Assembly (NCBI GenBank): GCA_017460885.1
Contig: JAFUAB010000039.1
Location: 1-64,000, forward strand
Source of the DNA: Lachnospiraceae bacterium
Lineage (GTDB): Bacteria > Bacillota > Clostridia > Lachnospirales > Lachnospiraceae
DNA: 64,000 nt
Reading direction: 5' to 3'
Shown here: positions 29,247-38,010 of the stretch, in pieces
Layout of the letters: the number at the start of each line of letters is the position of its first letter
How positions within the stretch are numbered: position 1 is the first letter of the stretch
Program-made: the position numbers and the translations under genes
Notes under the pieces: model-generated
Databases searched by the model: none
Told to the model about the DNA's origin: nothing
The model's input: the letters and a program-made list of their open reading frames with translations, nothing else

Positions 29247-30998
29247 CTACTGATTATCATGTATATAGTCAAGGAGGCTGTGGTCAGGTACGGCTTCGTT
29301 GATATTATAGATCATGTCCGGATACACCGGCATTACCCATTTATAAGGAGACTGAGTAAACCATACTTCAACCTGACCTATGATCTCGGAATATCTCACA
29401 TGATCATAGTCATACATCACCATGGCATTTCTCCATGCACGTACCATACGCGTGGCAGTAAGTCTTCCGCTGCCCAGGATCACAACCTCGCCGGTAGCTG
29501 AATCCGTATATCTGACCTCGGATACATCCGCTCCTTCCGGAACATCCCCGGTGAAACACTGCCAGATCCCGATCTTGTAATAAGCCGGTCCCATGATCCT
29601 GTTCAGATAGGTTCTGTTCTCTTCCTCATCCATATCCACCCATATCTGCCTTGCCCTTGGAGCCGATCCTCTTATCCTGTAGAAAACCTGGAGAGGGAGA
29701 GGCGAACGCATTTCATGATAATCCGTATCGAGGCTTTTACGTGCAAGAGTCAGTATAGCGTCGGTATCCGTAAGTATCATCTCGTTTTCGACAAAGTCCG
29801 GTGCATCATAGTACCTGAGGATACGTCCCTCATCATCGAATTCCACGTTATAAAAGTAATAATAACTGTTCAGCGGATTGAAAACAGCGAAGGACTCCAG
29901 CTCCTCAGGATCGGGGATATAACTATCGAACCTGTTCTCCCACAGTCTGAAGGCTCCGAACAGCCCGAATATCACAACAAGAGCAAAGATATAGCTTCCG
30001 ACGGCCCTGGCCGCACTGCGGACCGACTGTTCAAACACAAGCTCGATCAGGAATGAAGAAACGTAAGCGGTGATGATCATGCTGAGAGCCTGCATAAGCT
30101 CCGGCATCAGATAAAAGCTCTCATATGTAGCCTCTCCCATCAACAATGAAACAGGTATGACTATCATCAGTTTAATAAGCATATGCGATGAATAAAAGGC
30201 TATCAGCTTGCCTGAGCTCTCTGCCGGACGTCCGATATAGGTCCGTTTGCCCATTACATAAAAAACCAGGCACCATATCAGAAGGAGCACACTGCTTTTC
30301 CAGAAAGCATCAAACGAAGAATAAAGCGATGATCCGCTGTCACTTATGATATCAATATTGTGAAAATAGAGATCTATAATGGAAATATCGATCTTCCTTA
30401 CACTGAAAAACTCCGAAAGAGTTTTAAAATGCAGCGAAGTCAGATAAACTCTCTGCCAGAGATCAACGTATACTATCAGTACGGCGGCCACCAGCACTCC
30501 CATCAGCGAATGACCGGTTATGGAAAAAGCAAAGATCGTGATATTGTATATACACAGAAAATACAGAACCGTGATGACAAGCGCCATCAGAAGTCTGACG
30601 GGAAAATACCCCTCAAGGGCGGTTCCTTTGTATGCTGCCGCGACCAGGCCCATAAGCTGGGCAAGTATCAGAGAAGCCGCAAAAAAGACGATCCCACCCG
30701 TATAGATCGAGTAAAAACGCCTCCTGATAGTGACAGGCTGACTGTGATACATATCCACCTTGCGGATATCATGCAGATAACCGAATCCGTTGGCAGCTAT
30801 CAAAAGCGATATCCCTCCGGTCACAGCTCCGGTTATCACTCCGGCTGACGGAAGATCCGATGTCTCTCCGGCAATCCCGGTCATACGTATCCAAAGAGGG
30901 TACAGAGTATAAGCAGCCAGTACCGCCAACATGCATACCGGCCAGAGCCATCTTCTCCTTCTGAGGTTGGAACGCAAAGAAACTAAAAAACCGCACAT
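29247..30998 (-). CDS. Nine-TM ABC-2-like permease
   Basis: A 583-residue membrane protein with about nine hydrophobic segments in residues 17-375, then about 200 mostly soluble residues. It lies nine bases after a YtrB-like ATPase gene, the usual order for ABC-2-type exporters of the YtrBC kind. The soluble C-terminal part may be a DUF6449-type domain (tentative). Substrate unknown. A weak TTAGGG/CCCTTA hairpin lies past its stop codon. Confidence 0.78.
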   Translation of the reverse strand: MCGFLVSLRSNLRRRRWLWPVCMLAVLAAYTLYPLWIRMTGIAGETSDLPSAGVITGAVTGGISLLIAANGFGYLHDIRKVDMYHSQPVTIRRRFYSIYTGGIVFFAASLILAQLMGLVAAAYKGTALEGYFPVRLLMALVITVLYFLCIYNITIFAFSITGHSLMGVLVAAVLIVYVDLWQRVYLTSLHFKTLSEFFSVRKIDISIIDLYFHNIDIISDSGSSLYSSFDAFWKSSVLLLIWCLVFYVMGKRTYIGRPAESSGKLIAFYSSHMLIKLMIVIPVSLLMGEATYESFYLMPELMQALSMIITAYVSSFLIELVFEQSVRSAARAVGSYIFALVVIFGLFGAFRLWENRFDSYIPDPEELESFAVFNPLNSYYYFYNVEFDDEGRILRYYDAPDFVENEMILTDTDAILTLARKSLDTDYHEMRSPLPLQVFYRIRGSAPRARQIWVDMDEEENRTYLNRIMGPAYYKIGIWQCFTGDVPEGADVSEVRYTDSATGEVVILGSGRLTATRMVRAWRNAMVMYDYDHVRYSEIIGQVEVWFTQSPYKWVMPVYPDMIYNINEAVPDHSLLDYIHDNQ

Positions 30999-31007
30999 TT
31001 ACATATC

Positions 31008-31637
31008 CTAAATCTGTTCGGGCTTAACAAGCATATATTCACTGTCTGCCGGATATGCTCCCAGATCCCGTGAGCAGATCGAATAGATCACGGCAGCGCC
31101 GATGTTTTCCCGCGCAGAACCGATCATCTGCGAAATAGCCTGCCTGTCATCCTCCCCGGTTCCGGTAACAGGATCATCGATAAAAATATAGTCCGGCCTG
31201 AGGGACATGGCAAGAACAAGAGACACTGACTTAAGCCTTCCGGACGTCATAGAACTGATCCTGTCGGATGCTTTTATGCCATATTCCGAAGCCAGAGTGT
31301 CAAACAGCTCCCGGTCAAATCTGCCAAAGATGTCCCTATAATATGCGGTCATCCCGGCTACGTTCCTGCCCGGAAACATATACGGATCATCCGGAACAAA
31401 AAACAGCCTGTTCTTGATAACGGGATTGTCAAACACAGGTCTGTCATCCACCACTACGGTACCGGAATCCGGACGGTATACCCCTGTAAGGATACGCATC
31501 AGAGATGACTTCCCGCTGCCTTTTTCTCCATGGATACAGAACACCGAACTCCCCGGGATCGTGAAACTGACTCTCTCAAGGACAATCGTGTCATTTATCT
31601 GTTTTGTGATATTGTGAACCTCGATCATAATATACAA
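31008..31637 (-). CDS. YtrB-like ABC ATPase with altered catalytic residues
   Basis: A short 209-residue ABC ATPase. Walker A is GEKGSGKSS. The signature appears as MTSGRLKSVSLV instead of LSGGQ. Walker B is YIFIDDP, with Asp in place of the catalytic Glu. The usual switch His is not visible (IYSICSRDL). ATP binding looks possible, but normal hydrolysis is doubtful, so a regulatory or slow-turnover role is an inference. ATGs at 31637 and 31628 are both possible; neither has a strong ribosome-binding site. It pairs with the nine-TM permease downstream. Confidence 0.82.
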   Translation of the reverse strand: MYIMIEVHNITKQINDTIVLERVSFTIPGSSVFCIHGEKGSGKSSLMRILTGVYRPDSGTVVVDDRPVFDNPVIKNRLFFVPDDPYMFPGRNVAGMTAYYRDIFGRFDRELFDTLASEYGIKASDRISSMTSGRLKSVSLVLAMSLRPDYIFIDDPVTGTGEDDRQAISQMIGSARENIGAAVIYSICSRDLGAYPADSEYMLVKPEQI

Positions 31638-31745
31638 AGGTCAAAGGGATCCCGTGATCGCCCTCGGAATCCCTGAAAATACATGCTCTGTCTCCCCTGT
31701 CGGGAAAATCTGTATCTATGCCTCTGAAAAATTCCCGCACCGGCT

Positions 31746-33287
31746 TTATCTGATCAGCAGTGATCTGCCGGTCATCTCTGCGGGCTGTTCCTCCCCCATC
31801 AGTTCTATAAGAGTGGGAACTATATCGGCCAGTACACCGTTCTCCCTGAGTTTATATGCGGGATCGGCATTTACAAGAATAAACGGAACCGGATTGGTAG
31901 TATGAGCCGTATGGGGCGCACCAGTCTCATAATCAACAAGCTGCTCCGCATTACCGTGATCCGCACAGATAAACAGCACTCCGTCAACCTCCTTAACTGC
32001 CTCGTAAGCCCTGCCGACGCACTCGTCAACCACCTCGATGGCCTTGATCGCAGCCTCTTCCACTCCGGTATGACCCACCATATCCGGATTGGCAAAGTTT
32101 ATGATTATAACATCATATTTACCGGACTTGATGGAATCCACCAGACGGTCGCAAACCTCGTATGCACTCATCTGAGGCTTCAGATCATAAGTTGCGACAT
32201 CCTTGGGAGAATTGACAAGGATCCTGTCCTCGCCCTCGTTGGGCTCCTCCACGCCGCCGTTAAAGAAGAACGTGACATGCGCGTACTTTTCCGTCTCCGC
32301 GATACGAGCCTGTTTCATACCGTGAGCAGCGATCCATTCTCCAAAGGTATTGGTGACGGAGATCTTTTTGAAGGCAACAAGCTTATTCGGTATCGTGGGA
32401 TCGTAATCGGAGAAGCATACATAGGTAACTCCGAGCCTGTCTCCCCTGTCGAACTTATCAAATTCATCATCACAGAAGCAATGCGTGATCTCTCTTGCCC
32501 GGTCAGGACGGAAGTTGAAGAATATGATGGAATCGCCATCCTCGATCGTTGCCACGGGCTTACCGTCCTTCATTACAACAGTAGGCTTAACGAACTCATC
32601 CGTCTCATCTCTGTCATAGGATGCCTGTATACCGGCAGTGGCGCTTTCCGCCTCTATTCCCTCTCCGTAAACCAGCGCCCTGTAAGCCTTCTCCACACGG
32701 TCATAATTATTATCTCTGTCCATGGCATAATAACGACCATGCACCGTAGCAACCTCACCTGCACCGATCTTCTTCATTTCCGCTTCAAGATCCTCTACAT
32801 AACCCTTTCCGGAAGCCGGAGGCGTATCTCTGCCGTCCAGGAAACAGTGAACATAAACCTTATCAAGCCCGTTTCTTTTAGCCAGTTCAAGAAGTCCGTA
32901 AAGATGTGTGTTATGTGAGTGGACTCCGCCGTCGGAGACCAGTCCGTACATATGCAGTGACGAATTGTTCTTTTTGCAGTTTTCAACCGCTTCCAGCAGA
33001 GCTTCGTTCTCAAAGAACGTACCGTCCTGGATCTCCTTGGTGATACGTGTCAGCTCCTGGTATACAATCCTGCCGGCACCCATATTCAGATGGCCGACCT
33101 CAGAGTTACCCATCTGTCCGTCGGGAAGTCCGACCGACATTCCGCTGGCATAACCCTTTACAAAAGGATACTCGCTCATCAGCTTATCCATTACCGGGGT
33201 AGAAGCTTCCGCGATCGCGTTATGCTCCTTGATGTCACTGAGTCCGTATCCGTCCAAAATCATTAATACTTCAGGTCTTTTATTCAT
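31746..33287 (-). CDS. gpmI: Cofactor-independent phosphoglycerate mutase
   Basis: A manganese-dependent, cofactor-independent phosphoglycerate mutase (514 residues), interconverting 3- and 2-phosphoglycerate in glycolysis. The alkaline-phosphatase-type metal sites are visible: LMILDGYGL, GLPDGQMGNSEVGH (with the phosphorylated Ser), FNFRPDRAREI, FANPDMVGHTG and ADHGNAE. The ATG at 33287 follows AGGAG with seven bases between; upstream codons do not belong to the family. The protein is complete. Confidence 0.97.
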   Translation of the reverse strand: MNKRPEVLMILDGYGLSDIKEHNAIAEASTPVMDKLMSEYPFVKGYASGMSVGLPDGQMGNSEVGHLNMGAGRIVYQELTRITKEIQDGTFFENEALLEAVENCKKNNSSLHMYGLVSDGGVHSHNTHLYGLLELAKRNGLDKVYVHCFLDGRDTPPASGKGYVEDLEAEMKKIGAGEVATVHGRYYAMDRDNNYDRVEKAYRALVYGEGIEAESATAGIQASYDRDETDEFVKPTVVMKDGKPVATIEDGDSIIFFNFRPDRAREITHCFCDDEFDKFDRGDRLGVTYVCFSDYDPTIPNKLVAFKKISVTNTFGEWIAAHGMKQARIAETEKYAHVTFFFNGGVEEPNEGEDRILVNSPKDVATYDLKPQMSAYEVCDRLVDSIKSGKYDVIIINFANPDMVGHTGVEEAAIKAIEVVDECVGRAYEAVKEVDGVLFICADHGNAEQLVDYETGAPHTAHTTNPVPFILVNADPAYKLRENGVLADIVPTLIELMGEEQPAEMTGRSLLIR

Positions 33288-33403
33288 AGCATATCTCCTG
33301 TATATAAAACTGTAACCGTGTATAAAACACAAAAACACCTCTAATAATGTATCACAAAGCCGTGGAGTTCGCAATTTATAGTGACCGAAATATATGGAAA
33401 TGC

Positions 33404-33441
33404 CGAGCCGGTCGGCTTTTCCAATTAATCTCACCACTGAG
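33404..33441 (-). terminator. Tandem hairpins after the LRR gene
   Basis: On the minus strand AATCTCA-GTGG-TGAGATT follows the LRR stop codon, then GCCGA-CCGGC-TCGGC followed by ATTTCC. The second could end transcription, but its T-run is short. Confidence 0.45.
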
Positions 33442-33443
33442 AT

Positions 33444-34394
33444 TCACAGCATCATATCATCCAGGAATCCTCCGCTGCTTTCCTCTCCGATATATCTGAT
33501 CAGAAAAGCCTTCATCCCTGGATGTGAATCGCCAAGATCGTTAAGCATAGTATCTATATTACCCGGATCAACGCATCCGAGATCGCACATCAGTCTGTAG
33601 TGATCCTCGCTATCGCCGTGTTCTTCACGTACCACGGTCCATGTCTCCGGCATATCGGTTCCGGCTCTGTGAGAATACAGGTAGTCCGAAATGATCCTTC
33701 TGTCATCCTCCCCCAGAAGATTATCATGCAGCAGCCTGATCATACAGATCCTGACCTTGCGCTTTCTTCTGAATGAAGTATAAGTATCCAGATTGCCGTC
33801 CTTTCCCTCATAGTCCTCTTCACCGCAGGCAATAAGTGCCGAAAATCCGTCCTCATCTGATTCGTCAAGTACGGCTCGCATCCTCATATCCCAGTTCTTA
33901 TACCATTCACTCGAACCCGCTTCACGCAGATCAAACAGGTATCGGTCATTCATAAGACGGATCACGGCTGCAAGCAGGTATGAGACATCATCTCTTTGTG
34001 ATCTATCACCTCCGACGGCCATCTTCATACTGTCAGGAGCTGCTTCACTTCCGCACAAAATGACACGGTTCAGCTTCTCACAGTCCTTAAATGTTCCGTT
34101 ACCGAGCATCGTATGTCGCGACAGCGTAACGGATTCAAGATTTCTGCATCCTGCCAGTCCCCAGTCGCCTATACTTTCGACAGATGCGGGAAGCACAAGA
34201 TGATGAAGGTACTTATCCGACAGGAATGCCTTTCTGCCAACGTCCGTAACCCTGACCTGCTCACCGGCAATTTCGATATATTCCGGTATCTCAAGCTCGG
34301 AATCCCTTCCTCTCACAGCCGTAAGATGCGCTTCTTTTCCGTTTATTGTATAACCCGTCACTCCCAGACGGGTATCGATCTCCGTATATTGCAT
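33444..34394 (-). CDS. BspA-type leucine-rich repeat protein
   Basis: A 316-residue protein. Residues about 35-115 hold LRR_5 repeats (VGRKAFLSDKYLHHLVLPAS; VESIGDWGLAGCRNLESVTL). The remaining about 200 residues are mostly helical and not recognised. No signal peptide is visible, so it should be cytoplasmic, unlike most surface BspA-like proteins. It lies ten bases after the GH42 gene and is the last gene of the MoxR-GH42-LRR operon. Confidence 0.75.
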   Translation of the reverse strand: MQYTEIDTRLGVTGYTINGKEAHLTAVRGRDSELEIPEYIEIAGEQVRVTDVGRKAFLSDKYLHHLVLPASVESIGDWGLAGCRNLESVTLSRHTMLGNGTFKDCEKLNRVILCGSEAAPDSMKMAVGGDRSQRDDVSYLLAAVIRLMNDRYLFDLREAGSSEWYKNWDMRMRAVLDESDEDGFSALIACGEEDYEGKDGNLDTYTSFRRKRKVRICMIRLLHDNLLGEDDRRIISDYLYSHRAGTDMPETWTVVREEHGDSEDHYRLMCDLGCVDPGNIDTMLNDLGDSHPGMKAFLIRYIGEESSGGFLDDMML

Positions 34395-34404
34395 CTTCTC
34401 TCCG

Positions 34405-36468
34405 TCAGGCTTTGGATGTCCTGAGGATCACAACTCCGTACCCTGCAAGTTCGATCTCGTCACCCCCGGAGTATTCCCGGTCAGTCAGGATATCGATACC
34501 TTTGGAGGGCGCGATGACCCGTTTGACTTCCTCGGAATGGTTCAGATAGAAGAAAAACCTTGCGGAATCGTTTTCTCTGACCGTGGATTCCACGTATTTA
34601 ACCGAATCATAGTCCTGCCTATAGGCACATGGAACCGTTCCGCTTTCGGCAAATTCAATCCCCTCCATTCCCAGTTCCTTAAGCATAAGATCCATATAGA
34701 ATTCGATACTCGAACTGGTGCCGATATAATAGGCCCTGCCCCGTCCGAAGGAATTGCATGTGATCACAGGTGATCCCGCATAGAAGTCCTCTTTGTAATC
34801 CGCAAGAGCCACGGCTCCCTGAGTATGGATCACATCACATACGATCCTGGCTGGGTAATCCTTATCAAACAGCCTGAAATGGTTCTCCTTATCCTGAGGC
34901 AGCGCATCGATCTCCTCCACCCATATGCCCATCAGCTTCTTCAGTTCACCGGGATAACCGCCGACAGTCACACGATCATTTTCATTCACATATCCGCTGA
35001 ATGCGGTGGTAACAAAATGTCCGCCGTTTTGAACATATTTCTCCAGCTTATCTGCCATACCGGGTTTGATCATATACATAAGCGGAGCAAAGACAGTATC
35101 ATATCCCGAAATATCGCTGTCGTACGATATTATGTCAACCGAAATGTGCAATCTGTGCATAGCCTCATAGTATTTCTTTACCTCATCCGCATATTTAAGA
35201 TACGCACTCGGTCCGGCAGAATATTCGACCGCCCACCAGTTATCCCAGTCAAACAATATTGCATATTTGGCAGGAGTCACGGTCTCCATCAGCTGATCCC
35301 CAAGCCTTTCAAGCTCCTTTCCCACGGTCTGTACCTCACGGTACACCCTGGTCTCGCCGTGTCCCACATGATCTATCACGGCTCCATGGTATTTCTCACA
35401 GGCGCCTACACTTCTTTTCATCTGAAAAAACATCACACTATCGGCGCCGTGCGCAACAGCCTGATAACTGAGCAGTCTCATCACTCCCGGTCTTTTTACC
35501 GAGCAGTTGACGAACCAGTTGGACACACTTGGAGTCTGTTCCATAAGCCACCAGGAACGTCCTCCCTTTAATCCTCTTATGAGATCCAGTGTAAATCCTA
35601 CACTCGACTCACTTTCTCCGTCCCAGGGATAATTATCGTGGGCAGCTATATCAAGATACGGAGCCCATTTCTGGTAATTTATCTCCTTGTATGCCCCCAT
35701 CAGATTGGTGGTAACCAGGGCATCCGGGATCACCTTTTTTATCTCATCATACTCATCACGGTAATTCCTGAGCAGCGAATCGGACTGAAACCTTGCATAA
35801 TCCAGGGAAATCCCCTGAAAACAGGTGCGTGCGTTCCAGTAATCCCCGAATTCTTCACTGAGTATATTGGGGGCAACGATGTCATCCCAGTCGTAAAAGG
35901 TGTGTCCCCAGAAATTCGCGTTCCACTCATGGTTGAGCTTCTCTATGGTACCGTATTTATCTCGAAGCCATTCCCTGAAAGCCTTAGTACAGTTCTCACA
36001 GTAGCACCTGCCGCTGTATTCATTGGAAACATGCCAGGCTATTATATTGGGCAAAGAGGCATATCTTTCCGCAAGCTTACGGGCCATAAGCGGCGAATAC
36101 TTACGCATGGTCGGACTGTTAGGGCATGCGTTCTCCCTTCCGCCGAAGGTATGGCGCATTCCGTTCCACTCTACCCTCCGGATATCCGGATGCTTACGGG
36201 ACATCCAGGCAGGAACCGCGGCAGTGGCCGTGGCCATGCAGATATTCATCCCCGCATCGGTCACAGTCCTGACAATACTGTCCAGAATACTGAAATCATA
36301 AACATCATCATCCTTCTGGATCAGAGCCCAGCTGAATACATTTATCGTAACGGTATCCACTCCGGCTTCCCTGAGCAGTTTCATGTCTTCAGGCCAGGTC
36401 TCGGGATCCCATTGCTCCGGATTATAGTCTCCGCCAAACGGAAATTTGGTTATACGTTCATCTCTCAC
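34405..36468 (-). CDS. GH42 beta-galactosidase
   Basis: A complete GH42 beta-galactosidase (687 residues), intracellular (no signal peptide). The N-terminal (beta/alpha)8 barrel starts GGDYNPEQW. The acid/base Glu150 sits in HVSNE, followed by the Cys-rich metal site CYCENC (155-160). The nucleophile is Glu310 in WWLMEQTPS. A trimerisation domain and a C-terminal beta domain follow. Likely substrates are short galactosides delivered by a transporter. Its ATG overlaps the MoxR stop (ATGA), an odd pairing of a glycosidase with an AAA+ chaperone. Confidence 0.92.
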   Translation of the reverse strand: MRDERITKFPFGGDYNPEQWDPETWPEDMKLLREAGVDTVTINVFSWALIQKDDDVYDFSILDSIVRTVTDAGMNICMATATAAVPAWMSRKHPDIRRVEWNGMRHTFGGRENACPNSPTMRKYSPLMARKLAERYASLPNIIAWHVSNEYSGRCYCENCTKAFREWLRDKYGTIEKLNHEWNANFWGHTFYDWDDIVAPNILSEEFGDYWNARTCFQGISLDYARFQSDSLLRNYRDEYDEIKKVIPDALVTTNLMGAYKEINYQKWAPYLDIAAHDNYPWDGESESSVGFTLDLIRGLKGGRSWWLMEQTPSVSNWFVNCSVKRPGVMRLLSYQAVAHGADSVMFFQMKRSVGACEKYHGAVIDHVGHGETRVYREVQTVGKELERLGDQLMETVTPAKYAILFDWDNWWAVEYSAGPSAYLKYADEVKKYYEAMHRLHISVDIISYDSDISGYDTVFAPLMYMIKPGMADKLEKYVQNGGHFVTTAFSGYVNENDRVTVGGYPGELKKLMGIWVEEIDALPQDKENHFRLFDKDYPARIVCDVIHTQGAVALADYKEDFYAGSPVITCNSFGRGRAYYIGTSSSIEFYMDLMLKELGMEGIEFAESGTVPCAYRQDYDSVKYVESTVRENDSARFFFYLNHSEEVKRVIAPSKGIDILTDREYSGGDEIELAGYGVVILRTSKA

Positions 36469-37958
36469 AGATTAAGTTCCTCCACTTTTTTCATAAGATC
36501 CTCTGCAGGATCGTTGATCATAAGTCGCGCACTGAGATCCGAATACATTCTGTTGCCAAATGATGACAGGAATCTTGCCGCATCTTTATTAACAGTCATC
36601 TCGGTCAGCAGCAATATCAGTTCCTTGCCTTCTCCGAATGCTTCCAGACAAAAATTAAAGACATTGTCCATCATCGAAGATATCTCATCGGCTTTTTTTT
36701 GTACCTCGCTCCTGAACTGATTAAACCTGTTCTCAACAGGAGCAAAAGTCAGATTTCGGTCGGTTTCTCCGGCAGGCAGAGATGAAATGCCCTTCAGCCA
36801 TTCAAGGACAGCCTTGTCAATCCTCCTGTCGCGATCACTGTATGCTCCGGACTCCGACATTCGCTTCATCCTGTCCATCCGACCCTCACAAAGCATCCGG
36901 ATACAGTCAGCAACAGGTTTATCCGAAGCTTTGACAGGCTTGATGACCGTAAATACCTGTCTTAATACCTCAGAGTCCTCCATAATATCCCTAAAAGCTC
37001 CCAAAAGTCTGTCGGTAAATATCCCGACCAGTGAAAGCCTTTCATCAAATCCGGCCTTCCGGGCTTTATCCAGAGCCTGGGCAGATGCTCCTCCCTGAAG
37101 GATATCATCCATGGCGTAATCGGAAATATATCTCCTGTAAAGGTCATAATATGCGCCGAATTCCCTGACTATACGATCGTGTCGCAGATACTGTCCTATC
37201 AGCCCCTCATCTACGGTGAGCCCTTCTTCCTCATAAAGTCCGATTATCTGGGACAGATCCTCCCAACCGCGAGCTGTTACATAGCTTCTGCCGCGGACCG
37301 TGGTCTCAACCTGATAGAAATCATCCTTGTTGATCTCCAGATAATTCGTAACAGCCCCGTGAAGTCTTCTGTCCGAAGCATATTCCTTCCAGACAGAGTA
37401 ATCTGCCTCAACCTCCAGATACTTCATACGATCAAGCGTGACAACATCAAACTCACGAACGGATCTGTTATACTCCGGCGGATTGCCGGCGGTGACTATC
37501 ACCCATCCCTCGGGCACCTTATAGCGTCCAAAGGTCTTAAACTGCAGAAACTGAAGCATGGCGGGAGCCAATGTTTCGGATACGCAGTTGATCTCGTCCA
37601 GAAACAGTATTCCCTCACGTATTCCGCTGGATTCGATACGATCGTAAATAGATGCTATTATCTCACTCATCGTATATTCTGTGATATCAACCTGTTTACC
37701 GTCATATTCCTTATGAACGATAAACGGAAGACCGAGCGCCGACTGTCTGGTATGGTGCGTCATTGAATAATTGACCAGAGCGATCCCCAATTCCGAGGCT
37801 ATCTGCTCCATTATGGCAGTCTTACCGACACCGGGCGCACCCGAAAGAAATACCGGGCGCTGTCTGACAACGGGAATACGGTAATCACCGTATTTGTCCT
37901 TTTTAAGATAAAGCTTAACTATATGTTCTATGTATTGTTTGGCTTGTTTTATATTCAT
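36465..37958 (-). CDS. MoxR-family AAA+ ATPase
   Basis: A 497-residue AAA+ ATPase of the MoxR class, which act as chaperones in assembling or activating partner complexes. Walker A is GAPGVGKT (40-47), Walker B is GILFLDEIN, and sensor 1 is VIVTAGNPPEYN. The C-terminal about 200 residues are helical and not recognised. I chose the ATG at 37958 (MNIKQAKQYIEH), which matches the usual start of this family, although it lies three bases after the poly-T of a terminator and has no ribosome-binding site. The DUF2201 partner is not adjacent. Confidence 0.87.
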   Translation of the reverse strand: MNIKQAKQYIEHIVKLYLKKDKYGDYRIPVVRQRPVFLSGAPGVGKTAIMEQIASELGIALVNYSMTHHTRQSALGLPFIVHKEYDGKQVDITEYTMSEIIASIYDRIESSGIREGILFLDEINCVSETLAPAMLQFLQFKTFGRYKVPEGWVIVTAGNPPEYNRSVREFDVVTLDRMKYLEVEADYSVWKEYASDRRLHGAVTNYLEINKDDFYQVETTVRGRSYVTARGWEDLSQIIGLYEEEGLTVDEGLIGQYLRHDRIVREFGAYYDLYRRYISDYAMDDILQGGASAQALDKARKAGFDERLSLVGIFTDRLLGAFRDIMEDSEVLRQVFTVIKPVKASDKPVADCIRMLCEGRMDRMKRMSESGAYSDRDRRIDKAVLEWLKGISSLPAGETDRNLTFAPVENRFNQFRSEVQKKADEISSMMDNVFNFCLEAFGEGKELILLLTEMTVNKDAARFLSSFGNRMYSDLSARLMINDPAEDLMKKVEELNL

Positions 37959-37961
37959 ATC

Positions 37962-37992
37962 AAAAAAAATGGGCGGTGCAAACGCACCGCCC
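37962..37992 (-). terminator. Strong terminator of the sugar-importer operon
   Basis: On the minus strand GGGCGGTGC-GTTT-GCACCGCCC (9 perfect GC-rich pairs) is followed by A and eight T residues. It ends the solute-binding protein gene (stop at 38011). The T-run stops three bases before the MoxR ATG, which leaves no room for a promoter or leader in between. Confidence 0.95.
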
Positions 37993-38010
37993 GGTTGTAC
38001 TGATAATGGA

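Noticed and set aside
31902-32918. A 338-codon plus-strand reading frame
   Set aside because: It lies wholly antisense to gpmI, has no family resemblance and no ribosome-binding site; it is a shadow of codon bias.
35638-36720. A 360-codon plus-strand reading frame
   Set aside because: Antisense to the GH42 and MoxR genes, whose motifs are complete; no independent coding evidence.
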